Source: JAWLDA01 sp041686855
GTDB taxonomy: Bacteria; Bacillota; Limnochordia; DTU080; RSA5
Length of the DNA stretch: 64,000 bases
Direction of reading: 5' to 3'
Assembly: GCA_041686855.1 (NCBI GenBank)
Contig: JAWLDA010000004.1
Coordinates: forward strand, 248,001 to 312,000
Made by a program: the position numbers and the translations under genes. The notes under the pieces were generated by a model that was not told the DNA's origin, made no database searches, and worked only from the letters and a program-made list of their open reading frames with translations. Of this stretch, positions 1 through 6,842 are shown piece after piece (the stretch's first letter is position 1; every line of letters starts with the position of its first letter).

Positions 1-871
1 CTCCCGCTTGGGTTACTTACACATTCCAGACGGAATCCTTGTCGACCCCGGCGACATCGACGATCTGCCTCCGGAGAAGCTCGCCATCATCTCGACGGGT
101 AGTCAAGGCGAGCCGATGGCCGCGCTGACGCGCATGGCCATGAACGAACATCGGCGGATCTCAATCGGTAAAGGCGACACGGTTATCATTTCGGCTTCGC
201 CGATCCCGGGCAACGAGAAGCCGATCGGCCGAACGATCAACCACCTGTTTCGTCAGGGTGCACAGGTGATCTATCATGGGCTCACGGACGTCCACGTCTC
301 GGGACATGCCAGCCAAGAAGAGCTCAAGTTGATGATCAACCTGACGCGTCCGCGCTACTTTGTCCCCATTCACGGAGAGTACCGGATGTTGGTGACGCAT
401 GCGCGACTCGCCGAGTCGTTGGGTGTGCCTCCATCCCATATCGTCATCCCCGATCTAGGAGACCGCATCGAGATCCTGCGGGGATCGATCCGCAAAGGGG
501 ATCCCGTACCCAACGGGCAAGTGCTCGTCGACGGACTCGGGGTGGGCGACGTTGGCAACATCGTCCTGCGCGACCGGCAGCAACTCTCCCGGGATGGCAT
601 TCTTATCGTGGTGATCAGCCTCGACAAACAATCCGGGAAGGTTGCAGCGGGTCCCGACATCGTCTCTCGCGGTTTTGTCTACGTGCGCGAGTCGGAGAGG
701 CTGATGGAAGAGGCCCGGACTCAAGCTAAAGAAGCGCTAGAGGGGCTACAAGTGGGCCACGTACCGGATTGGGGAACGGTGAAAGGGCGCGTGCGCGAGG
801 TGTTGCAGAGCTTTCTATACGAGCGGACCAAACGCCGCCCCGTCATCTTGCCGATCATCATGGAGGTTTAG
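1..871 (+). CDS. rnjA: Ribonuclease J, C-terminal part (5' end outside window)
   Basis: RNase J is a cytoplasmic metallo-beta-lactamase/beta-CASP nuclease that acts as 5'-3' exonuclease and endonuclease in mRNA decay and rRNA maturation. The frame is open from the first base, so the gene begins upstream of the window; about 290 codons are present. Visible beta-CASP and late metallo-beta-lactamase motifs are STGSQGEP, SASPIPGNE, HVSGHAS and PIHGEYR, followed by the RNase J C-terminal dimerisation region ending near RPVILPIIMEV. The N-terminal metal-binding HxHxDH motif would lie off the window. The paralogue designation (rnjA or rnjB) cannot be decided here; its position just before tepA resembles the Bacillus ymfA (rnjB) neighbourhood. 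Confidence 0.95.
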   Translation, partial: SRLGYLHIPDGILVDPGDIDDLPPEKLAIISTGSQGEPMAALTRMAMNEHRRISIGKGDTVIISASPIPGNEKPIGRTINHLFRQGAQVIYHGLTDVHVSGHASQEELKLMINLTRPRYFVPIHGEYRMLVTHARLAESLGVPPSHIVIPDLGDRIEILRGSIRKGDPVPNGQVLVDGLGVGDVGNIVLRDRQQLSRDGILIVVISLDKQSGKVAAGPDIVSRGFVYVRESERLMEEARTQAKEALEGLQVGHVPDWGTVKGRVREVLQSFLYERTKRRPVILPIIMEV

Positions 872-949
872 CCACATCTTTACCCTCGTTTCTCGCCATA
901 CTATCCAGAGTGTGTGAAGCGACTCAAATGTGGCGAGAGGGTGAGTGTT

Positions 950-1774
950 TTGGCAGACTCAAACCAATCGGAGCAGGGCGGGGGCAAGGGTGGCTCCCCT
1001 CAGACTCGACTGCAGGCCGTTCAGGAGCTGGGCCAGTCCGGTGCGCCTCCTTCCGGCGGAGGGGGCGTGCACGTCCTGCCGATTGTCGGTCAAGTCGAAG
1101 GGCACGTCCTGTTACCGGCAAAGAATAAGACGACGAAGTACGAGCACATCATTCCGCAGCTGATCGCCGTTGAGCAAAATCCGTCCATCAAGGGGCTCCT
1201 GGTCGTCCTAAACACGGTGGGTGGCGACATCGAGGCGGGTCTGGCCATCGCTGAGATGATTCGGACCCTCTCCAAACCGACGGTCTCCCTGGTACTCGGA
1301 GGCGGACATTCGATAGGTGCGCCTATCGCAGTGGCGGCTCGCCGTTCCTTCATTGCCAGCACGGCCACGATGACGGTGCACCCCATTCGATTGACGGGGT
1401 TGGTCATCGGCGTACCGCAGACGTACGAGTACCTCGACAAGATGCAGGAGCGGGTGATCGGGTTCATTGTGCAGAATAGCGCCATCGGGGAACCGGCGCT
1501 GCGCGAGCTCATGTTTCGCACAGGCGAGTTGATGCGTGACGTCGGTACGGTCCTTGTGGGGATGGAGGCGGTACGCGCAGGCCTCATCGACGCGGTGGGC
1601 GGAGTCCAAGACGCATACCGTGCCCTGGATCAGATGATCGCTTATCAATCAGGACAGGCGGGTTGGCAGGGTGGTCCTCACGCTCCATACCCGACGGTTC
1701 CGACGCCGATGCCACCGATGAGTCCCGACCCGCGCCAAATCCCACCGTTTCAAACGGGAGTTGGCCCCCAGTGA
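950..1774 (+). CDS. tepA: ClpP-like translocation-enhancing protein TepA
   Basis: This is a ClpP/crotonase-fold protein of the TepA family, found next to RNase J and YlzJ in spore-forming Bacillota. The fold core runs from about residue 45 to 235. It holds the GGHSIGAP segment at the ClpP nucleophile position and MTVHPIR carrying the candidate catalytic His. The last 40 residues are a Pro/Gly-rich tail. I chose the TTG at 950 because GAGAGG lies about 9 bases upstream; an in-frame GTG at 914 would add 12 residues but has no clear ribosome binding site. The stop overlaps the next start by 4 bases. The exact role (proteolysis or protein export) is not settled by sequence. Confidence 0.88.
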   Translation: MADSNQSEQGGGKGGSPQTRLQAVQELGQSGAPPSGGGGVHVLPIVGQVEGHVLLPAKNKTTKYEHIIPQLIAVEQNPSIKGLLVVLNTVGGDIEAGLAIAEMIRTLSKPTVSLVLGGGHSIGAPIAVAARRSFIASTATMTVHPIRLTGLVIGVPQTYEYLDKMQERVIGFIVQNSAIGEPALRELMFRTGELMRDVGTVLVGMEAVRAGLIDAVGGVQDAYRALDQMIAYQSGQAGWQGGPHAPYPTVPTPMPPMSPDPRQIPPFQTGVGPQ

Positions 1775-1977
1775 TCTTCTACACGGTGGTTCCGATCGAA
1801 GACATACTCGACGATGAGGAGGAGCGAATGCTCGTTCCGGCGTCGGCCGGCGGCTGTACGATGCTGGTCGAGCCACTTGGGGAGGGACGGGGGCGAATTG
1901 AACGCATCCTCTCTACCGACCCTCATCATTTCTTAACGCCTGAGCTGCAGCCGGGCAGTATCGTCGATCTCGTGTAA
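1771..1977 (+). CDS. YlzJ-like protein
   Basis: A 68-residue acidic protein that starts at a GTG overlapping the tepA stop codon (GTGA), so translation is probably coupled. It resembles the YlzJ-like family: an N-terminal hydrophobic stretch (VIFYTVVPIEDIL), a central MLVEPL strand and a closing PGSIVDLV. YlzJ genes sit between tepA and spoIIIE in Bacillus, which agrees with this position, although spoIIIE does not follow here. Its function is unknown. The assignment rests on size, order and the short motif resemblance only. Confidence 0.72.
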   Translation: MIFYTVVPIEDILDDEEERMLVPASAGGCTMLVEPLGEGRGRIERILSTDPHHFLTPELQPGSIVDLV

Positions 1978-2042
1978 AAGGCTTCCATCAGGCACATCAC
2001 CTCCATGAGCGAGCATAAAATGTTCGGTGAAGGAGGCGATGG

Positions 2043-2498
2043 TTGGTGGAACACGTCGATGTGATCGTGTTGGGCCGGCGCGGCACCTGTATCGGAAGCG
2101 GGTGAGAGAAGGGCCGATCTCTGGAAGAGATCACGGGCTCGTTAGGGAAGCGCCTGCACCGTCTCTTTGGAGAGAGCGTTTCATGCCGCTTCGTCGACAT
2201 TGACGCTAAAGAGGCGCTTTCGCTGCCTCACGTCTTGCAAGGTGTCAGAGAGGGTGCCGTTCGCCTGCCGGCTACCGTCATCAACGGAAGACTCCGTTAC
2301 CACGGAGTTTTCTCGCCCACATTTATTCAAAGAGATCTTAAAGCGATGCTGCCGACACAAGAAGTGTCGGGACGATCGCGGCGGCCAACAGACTCGTACC
2401 GCGACAACGAGTACCTGCGACGCATGTTCGCCGGATCTGTCATCCAGTCTGCCGGCCGCGGTTCCTTCTCCTCGACGGTGCACCGCTCACAAGGTTAA
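2043..2498 (+). CDS. Thioredoxin-fold protein with in-frame UGA; candidate selenoprotein
   Basis: Translation from TTG 2043, which has AGGAGG 6 bases upstream (2031-2036), gives a first beta-strand VDVIVLG, then TCIGSG, then UGA at 2103-2105. The same frame continues with a helix (SLEEITGSLGKRL), a strand (SCRFVDID), a second helix, a cis-proline-type RLPATVING and strand RLRYHG. This is a complete thioredoxin-like fold split exactly at the expected active-site loop, giving Cys-x4-UGA. A 6-bp hairpin lies 11 bases after the UGA. No ATG, GTG or TTG occurs in frame between the UGA and 2235, so restart is unlikely. The layout recalls YuzD-like disulfide proteins. About 45 residues after the fold are unlike the core. 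Alternatives are a point-mutated pseudogene or an assembly error at the UGA. No selenocysteine machinery is visible in the window. Confidence 0.55.
2116..2132 (+). promoter_or_regulatory. SECIS-like hairpin just after the in-frame UGA
   Basis: GATCTC and GAGATC pair perfectly around the five-base loop TGGAA. The apical loop begins 16 bases after the UGA at 2103-2105, and a G lies in the second loop position. These are the position and loop features described for bacterial SECIS elements, which recruit SelB to decode UGA as selenocysteine. Two further pairs (CC with GG) could extend the stem across a small bulge. Sequence shows only the hairpin; its function is inference. Confidence 0.5.
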
Positions 2499-3343
2499 TT
2501 GATGGGTGGCGGGAACGGCTTCCACACAAGCGCCTCGCCACGCTTCTTGGCCTCTTGCGGCGGCGCCTTCTCTTGGGGCGCCGCCTTGGTCGGCCCCGCG
2601 TTTGGCGCGGATTTCGGTGACTGCTCTGCCACACGGTCCGACTCGTGCCCCTGTTTCGGCTCAGATGTCTCCTCCGGTACGCGTTCCGGCGGCTGGCTCG
2701 GAGGAGACGACGGTGGGAGCCGGCTTTCCGCTCCTCCTTGGTTTGCCTTTCCTTCTACGGCCTGTCGCATACTCTCGAACTCTTCTGGGCTAGGCGGTCG
2801 AGTCGACATTGGCGCGTCTTGGGAATCAGCGTCCGCGAGGGGACGCTCTCCATTGCGCACCTGAGAGAGGCGAGTCTCGCTAGGGCCGCTTGGAGCCGGC
2901 GGTGGTGTAGAGTCGGCCTGACTGGGCGCATCTGTTTGGGCCGGCGCCTCCTCCAAGCTGGGCTCGTGCGCGCTCCCTTTGAGCACCACAAAGGCGCTCA
3001 CTTTGTGCTGAAAATCTCCGGTGATGGGGTTGAAATCGTGGTTGGACTCTAACTCCTCGAGATGCACCTCCATCCCTTCGATCGGCAGCTCGGGGGCGGG
3101 AATACGCCGCGAGAACGGTATTCGAAATCCTTGACCTTCGACCCCTCGCCCTTTACTGCGCAAACAGTAGAAGTATGCATTGATCGCTCCGTGCACCTCG
3201 AGTGTGCCGGCTTCGACTCTTGTCCACTCGACAGGCTCGGGTTGGAGGCGGATCTCTACAATTTGGGCGACATCTTCCAGGCGTCCGCCCCCTTCCAAGA
3301 CGATTCGGGTACGGGTGGGAGAATTGGGTTGACGGGGAGACAT
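2495..3343 (-). CDS. SPOCS (DUF3794)-like protein with long Pro/Glu-rich tail
   Basis: Residues about 25-130 look like a single SPOCS/DUF3794 module, the beta-rich domain found in SipL and other spore-envelope proteins: EAGTLEVHGAINAYFYC, then GFRIPFSRRI, then a closing strand KVSAFVVLKG. The remaining 150 residues are a low-complexity Pro/Glu/Ser/Ala tail, likely disordered, ending VWKPFPPPIN. There is no signal peptide, which fits a mother-cell cytoplasmic protein added to the spore surface. The start ATG at 3343 has GGAG upstream. The 3' end overlaps the convergent thioredoxin-fold gene by 4 bases. Spore localisation is an inference from the domain. Confidence 0.62.
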   Translation of the reverse strand: MSPRQPNSPTRTRIVLEGGGRLEDVAQIVEIRLQPEPVEWTRVEAGTLEVHGAINAYFYCLRSKGRGVEGQGFRIPFSRRIPAPELPIEGMEVHLEELESNHDFNPITGDFQHKVSAFVVLKGSAHEPSLEEAPAQTDAPSQADSTPPPAPSGPSETRLSQVRNGERPLADADSQDAPMSTRPPSPEEFESMRQAVEGKANQGGAESRLPPSSPPSQPPERVPEETSEPKQGHESDRVAEQSPKSAPNAGPTKAAPQEKAPPQEAKKRGEALVWKPFPPPIN

Positions 3344-3539
3344 GATGTCACACTCACTCCTTGTGTCCTATTCTTATGCCGGTCACGAGGTTCCAATGTC
3401 CGCGCAGCGCGGGTGCGACATGCCTGAAGTGTCAGAGATTACTGGTGTTTTTGGGAAGGGGGGCGGGACGAGGGCATGGAAGGGAGTGCGATCCTCGCAG
3501 TCGATCGAAACGCAGTGATAAAGAGGGGAGCTTGTATCG

Positions 3540-4004
3540 ATGAAAAGAGTTGGGTTCTTAACCCTTATCATAGGTTTGGCGCTCGCACTCACACTGACGG
3601 CGGCCGCCGCTGATGACGGTCGTCCCGGTGAGGAGTACCTGTTGGAGCAGGTAAACCATGAACGACTCGCCCAAGGGCGGGCTCCTTTGGCTCTGAATTC
3701 CGAGTTGACGCTGCTCGCCCGCGAGAAAGCGCGCGACATGGCCCAAAATCGCTACTTTGATCACGTTTCGCCTGCGTTGGGCACCGTGTATGAGATGCTC
3801 GAGGGGATCGGCTACTCCTACAAGTGGGCAGGCGAGAACATCGCCCGTGTCAGCTCCGTCGAGGTTGCCCATCGAGCGTTAATGGAGAGTCCTGGGCACC
3901 GCGCGAACATTCTCAGCGCCGGTTATACGGAGGTGGGCATCGGAGTGTATGAGCACCAAGGGAATGTGTACGTCTGCCAGATCTTTAGCCGGCCGAGGCC
4001 GTGA
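3540..4004 (+). CDS. Secreted CAP-domain (SCP/YkwD-like) protein
   Basis: A 154-residue exported protein with a Lys/Arg start, a hydrophobic core and an Ala-rich cleavage region (TAAAADD), followed directly by one CAP domain. The CAP cavity signatures are visible: YFDHVSP, GENIAR and SPGHRANIL, carrying the two conserved His and the Glu. It is the same class as Bacillus YkwD and the C-terminal half of SafA/CwlO-associated CAP proteins, often linked to spore or envelope functions in Bacillota. GAGGGGAG lies 9 bases before the ATG. It is encoded divergently from the SPOCS-like gene and its 3' end overlaps the convergent glycosyltransferase by 20 bases. Substrate unknown. Confidence 0.88.
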   Translation: MKRVGFLTLIIGLALALTLTAAAADDGRPGEEYLLEQVNHERLAQGRAPLALNSELTLLAREKARDMAQNRYFDHVSPALGTVYEMLEGIGYSYKWAGENIARVSSVEVAHRALMESPGHRANILSAGYTEVGIGVYEHQGNVYVCQIFSRPRP

Positions 4005-5001
4005 GTCTCTCGTACACTGCCACCGTCCGGTTCACGGTGTGCGAGAGACAGAAATTATTGTGGGCATATGAGCGTGAGAACGCCTGCAACTGAGCGAGAC
4101 GAGCCGGTGTCCCAAGTAGTTCTCGCACCGTGAGCGCCACAGCTCGGGGAGTCGGTCGCTCCCGTGTGGAGCGGCCGCTAAAGTTGCTCCAGCGCAACTC
4201 GTCCACCCGTTCCGGGGTGACGAGTCCGTCCCAGTAGACACCCAGTACGCACGCAGCGGCTCCCAGAGCCATGGCCTCTCGAATCCCACGGCCCGTGGAG
4301 AAGACCAGGTCGGCGCCTTCCAGTGAGTCTTGGACAGCGTGGCTCGGACGGGCGTCTCCGTCAGGTGACCAATTTGCAATAAACCGTAATGTAACATCGG
4401 GCCTAGAATTGAGCGCTTCGTGCAGTGCAACCAATCCCGGTCGTTTCGATGGACCGACGCGTCCGAGGTAGACAGCGTGTAGCCTCGTGCGTTGCTGACT
4501 CCTTGGCGATCGACGACCGGGTGGGTTGGTCTCGGGGATCGTTCGGGAGAACTGCGTCAAGTCAATGCCGTTCTCAATGACGCTGAGGCGCGTACCGCAA
4601 GCTCGTTGTAGTGTCGACGCAATCTCCTGACTGACGGCGATCACGTGCATGCCGGCGCCTACTGCTACAGGGAGCCCTTGACCGGGGCCGTGTAGCGTGA
4701 TGACAATCGGGATTCCACAGGTTCGATGCAAGCGCGCTGCCAAACGGCTGGCGCCGAACGAATGGGCGTGCAACAGATCGTACGCTCCCGACGTGACGTA
4801 TGTCGCTACATCTCGAGGTGAGGCCTCGACGACACGGGCCCCTGCCTCCTTGGCGTCTGCGAAGATCCGGGGATCTGTGATGCGCGCGAACGCGAGCGTC
4901 ACCGTGCACGCGCGGCGAACCAGCCGGGCGGCGAGAGTGTTAATGTGCGTCTCAATGCCTCCCAGCGTAGCAGGTCGATCTGCATACATAAGAATGCGCA
5001 T
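3985..5001 (-). CDS. Glycosyltransferase family 4 (GT-B)
   Basis: A 338-residue GT-B fold retaining glycosyltransferase. The N-terminal acceptor half shows MRILMYADRP, the Gly-rich ATLGGIETHI loop and LHAHSFGAS. The hinge is IENGIDLTQF. The donor half carries YLGRVGPSKRP and GIREAMALGAAACVLG, which corresponds to the nucleotide-sugar EX7E region. I chose ATG 5001 because GAGGG lies 9 bases upstream; a TTG at 5007 would sit too close. It lies downstream of a SPOCS protein and a possible small gene on the same strand, so glycosylation of a spore or envelope component is plausible but unproven. The 3' end overlaps the convergent CAP gene. Confidence 0.85.
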   Translation of the reverse strand: MRILMYADRPATLGGIETHINTLAARLVRRACTVTLAFARITDPRIFADAKEAGARVVEASPRDVATYVTSGAYDLLHAHSFGASRLAARLHRTCGIPIVITLHGPGQGLPVAVGAGMHVIAVSQEIASTLQRACGTRLSVIENGIDLTQFSRTIPETNPPGRRSPRSQQRTRLHAVYLGRVGPSKRPGLVALHEALNSRPDVTLRFIANWSPDGDARPSHAVQDSLEGADLVFSTGRGIREAMALGAAACVLGVYWDGLVTPERVDELRWSNFSGRSTRERPTPRAVALTVRELLGTPARLAQLQAFSRSYAHNNFCLSHTVNRTVAVYERLTASAG

Positions 5002-5013
5002 GCGCAAATGCCC

Positions 5014-5184
5014 TCATTTGTCGACGTTGGAGTTGGTAACGGCAGCGTTCCCTCGCGCTTGGTCGAAGCACCAACGCATCAAACGCTCCAGCGGCCTTCC
5101 GTACGCCTTGGGGCGCGCGTGGAAGGCCCGCTGGAGAGTGGGTTGCGGGAGGAGCCGTAGGGTCGCACGACCGTCCCGCAACAT
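5014..5184 (-). CDS. Possible small protein, 56 residues
   Basis: An ATG-started frame fills most of the gap between the SPOCS protein (stop at 5194) and the glycosyltransferase (start at 5001), leaving 9 and 12 bases. The peptide is basic, with a Leu/Arg-rich first half and a LERLMRWCFDQAR helix, and ends in NSNVDK. Its stop codon lies within the ribosome binding region of the next gene, as in coupled genes. No good Shine-Dalgarno is seen before its own ATG, and I recognise no family. It may be a chance reading frame. Confidence 0.35.
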   Translation of the reverse strand: MLRDGRATLRLLPQPTLQRAFHARPKAYGRPLERLMRWCFDQARGNAAVTNSNVDK

Positions 5185-5193
5185 CGAACGTTC

Positions 5194-5835
5194 TTAGGTG
5201 GTTTGAGGTGGAAACGGGGGCCAGAATTCGCCCCGCTCGCATAGGTCGGCCCATTCGGGGCATCCGATGGGAGAGACCTGTACGCACTCGGGCGGCTGGG
5301 GGCAAAACCGGGCTTCTCGCACCTCAAGTTGGACCGTGAACGTCACTTTCACGACGACGAACAGACCCACCTCACACTCAATGGTGTCTGCTTCACCATC
5401 CGTCTCGCGGATGCGGCAGTTGAGGCACCGGACCAGATGAAAGAAACGCAGATCCATTTCGGGTCTGGCTCCCCGTAGACGCGTCCTTTTCCTGAACCGG
5501 AAGCTCTTGGTGACGGTGTGGTCATAACCGTCGGAGTCCGCATACGTGATCGTCTGATCCCACTCTACGGTGAATTCAACTTCACCCTCTCGCGGGATAG
5601 CAGCGTCAACAACGCGGACGTTGGCGACGTCGCACGCTACAACGTTGGCCGGCTCCGGAATCAGGTCGGTAAAGCGAAAGGTCGGACACTCACACACGGT
5701 GCACTCGTCGTATACCTTGTCGACGATGATGCACTCGGGACGGTAATCCTCATCTCCGCCGCCGCCCGTAATCGGGGCTGCAGACCGCTCCGGCTGCTGC
5801 CAATAGTTGAGGTGCAGGCTTTGACTCTTGGCCAT
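5194..5835 (-). CDS. Cys-rich SPOCS (DUF3794)-like spore protein
   Basis: A 213-residue protein with the recognisable SPOCS entry motif CIIVDKVYDECTVCEC after a short Gly-rich leader. It continues with a beta-rich body (GEVEFTVEWDQTITY, then KSFRFRKRTRL, then FVVVKVTFTVQLEV) and a Cys-rich end. At least a dozen Cys residues are present, suggesting disulfide or metal cross-linking in the spore coat or exosporium. GGAGG lies 11 bases before ATG 5835; ATG 5844 is in frame but only 2 bases from it. The family is known in spore-forming Clostridia and Bacilli; the exact location in the spore is not known from sequence. Confidence 0.7.
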   Translation of the reverse strand: MAKSQSLHLNYWQQPERSAAPITGGGGDEDYRPECIIVDKVYDECTVCECPTFRFTDLIPEPANVVACDVANVRVVDAAIPREGEVEFTVEWDQTITYADSDGYDHTVTKSFRFRKRTRLRGARPEMDLRFFHLVRCLNCRIRETDGEADTIECEVGLFVVVKVTFTVQLEVREARFCPQPPECVQVSPIGCPEWADLCERGEFWPPFPPQTT

Positions 5836-6036
5836 CTTAGGCATTCCCTCCTTAGTTGACCTCACCCGCCGGAGCCTTCGCGGCTTCTGGCACGGGCTCT
5901 TGGCTAAATTCAGTACAGAGTATGAGGCGCGCACGAGAATGGTGCGTGCCTTTTTCCAGAAAGGCCACTAGTATATCTACGTTTCGGCCAAGAGAAACTA
6001 CCCCAGGAAATGACGGATCAATCGGAGGGACGACCC

Positions 6037-6792
6037 ATGAGGCGAATCGTCGCAACCCTTGTTCTTTTTGTGTTTTCGCTCGTGAGCATCCCCTTGGCAT
6101 TACAGCCGGCGGGGACTGTTAAGCCATCTTACGTGGCAGCCCAAAATGTGCCGGTGCTGCGGTGGGGTGCGACCGGACAGAGTGTGCGCACGCTGCAGTG
6201 GCGACTGCAGCAGTGGGGTTACTACGACGGCAGCATTGACGGCGTGTACGGGGCTAAGACCTACGGCGCGGTCGTCAATTTCCAGCGTAAGAACGGCGTC
6301 TGGCCCGCTGACGGCGCAGTCGGCGAGAAGACGTGGCGAGCGCTCGGATTGCTCAATGCGGTCTCAGGAGGAGCTGCAACGGCGCCGGCCAACCAGCCAG
6401 CGTCGACACAAGGGGAGGCCGTCTCTTACGTCAACCGAAGCGATCAACTCGACCTGCTGGCCCGCCTCGTGGCCGCTGAGGCTCAAGGTGAGCCGTACGA
6501 GGGGCAAGTGGCCGTGGCCGCCGTCATCCTCAACCGAGTGGAGCATCCATCCTTTCCCAACACGTTGAGCGGTGTCGTCTACCAGCCGCACGCGTTTGAA
6601 TCAGTCTCCAACGGACTGGTCTGGCGACGAACGCCGTCAGATGAAGCCGTGCGTGCGGCGAGAAACGCTCTCAATGGGTGGGATCCCACGTACGGTTCGA
6701 TCTTCTTTTGGAACCCCTATAAGCCCGTGAGCAGTTGGATTTGGTCTCGCCAGATCGTGGTTCGGATCGGTAACCACGTCTTTGCTCACTAA
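6037..6792 (+). CDS. sleB: Spore cortex-lytic enzyme SleB
   Basis: SleB is a lytic transglycosylase that degrades spore cortex peptidoglycan at muramic-delta-lactam during germination. Domains in order are a signal peptide (MRRIVATLVLFVFSLVSIP), a peptidoglycan-binding type 1 domain from about residue 45 (LRWGATGQSVRTLQWRL, GVYGAKTYGAVVNFQ), an Ala/Pro linker, and the hydrolase_2 catalytic domain from about 135 (LARLVAAEAQGEPYEGQVAV with the catalytic Glu, AVILNRV, ending FFWNPYKP and GNHVFAH). ATG 6037 was chosen because GGAGGGA lies 6 bases upstream. Its partner ypeB follows 50 bases later, the standard bicistronic order. Confidence 0.95.
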   Translation: MRRIVATLVLFVFSLVSIPLALQPAGTVKPSYVAAQNVPVLRWGATGQSVRTLQWRLQQWGYYDGSIDGVYGAKTYGAVVNFQRKNGVWPADGAVGEKTWRALGLLNAVSGGAATAPANQPASTQGEAVSYVNRSDQLDLLARLVAAEAQGEPYEGQVAVAAVILNRVEHPSFPNTLSGVVYQPHAFESVSNGLVWRRTPSDEAVRAARNALNGWDPTYGSIFFWNPYKPVSSWIWSRQIVVRIGNHVFAH

Positions 6793-6842
6793 GTGTGAGA
6801 ATCAGTGTACGGTACCAAGGTCACCGGGAGGAGTCGCTTTAG

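Noticed and set aside
2118..2498. Restart of the thioredoxin-fold gene after the UGA, for example at CTG 2118
   Set aside because: It would remove the first beta-strand and the active-site Cys, and no ribosome binding site precedes it.
3361..3543. Plus-strand 60-codon frame with CPRSAGATCLKC, zinc-ribbon-like
   Set aside because: Only two CxxC-like pairs, Arg-rich random-looking rest, overlaps the ribosome binding site of the CAP gene and has no good start signal.
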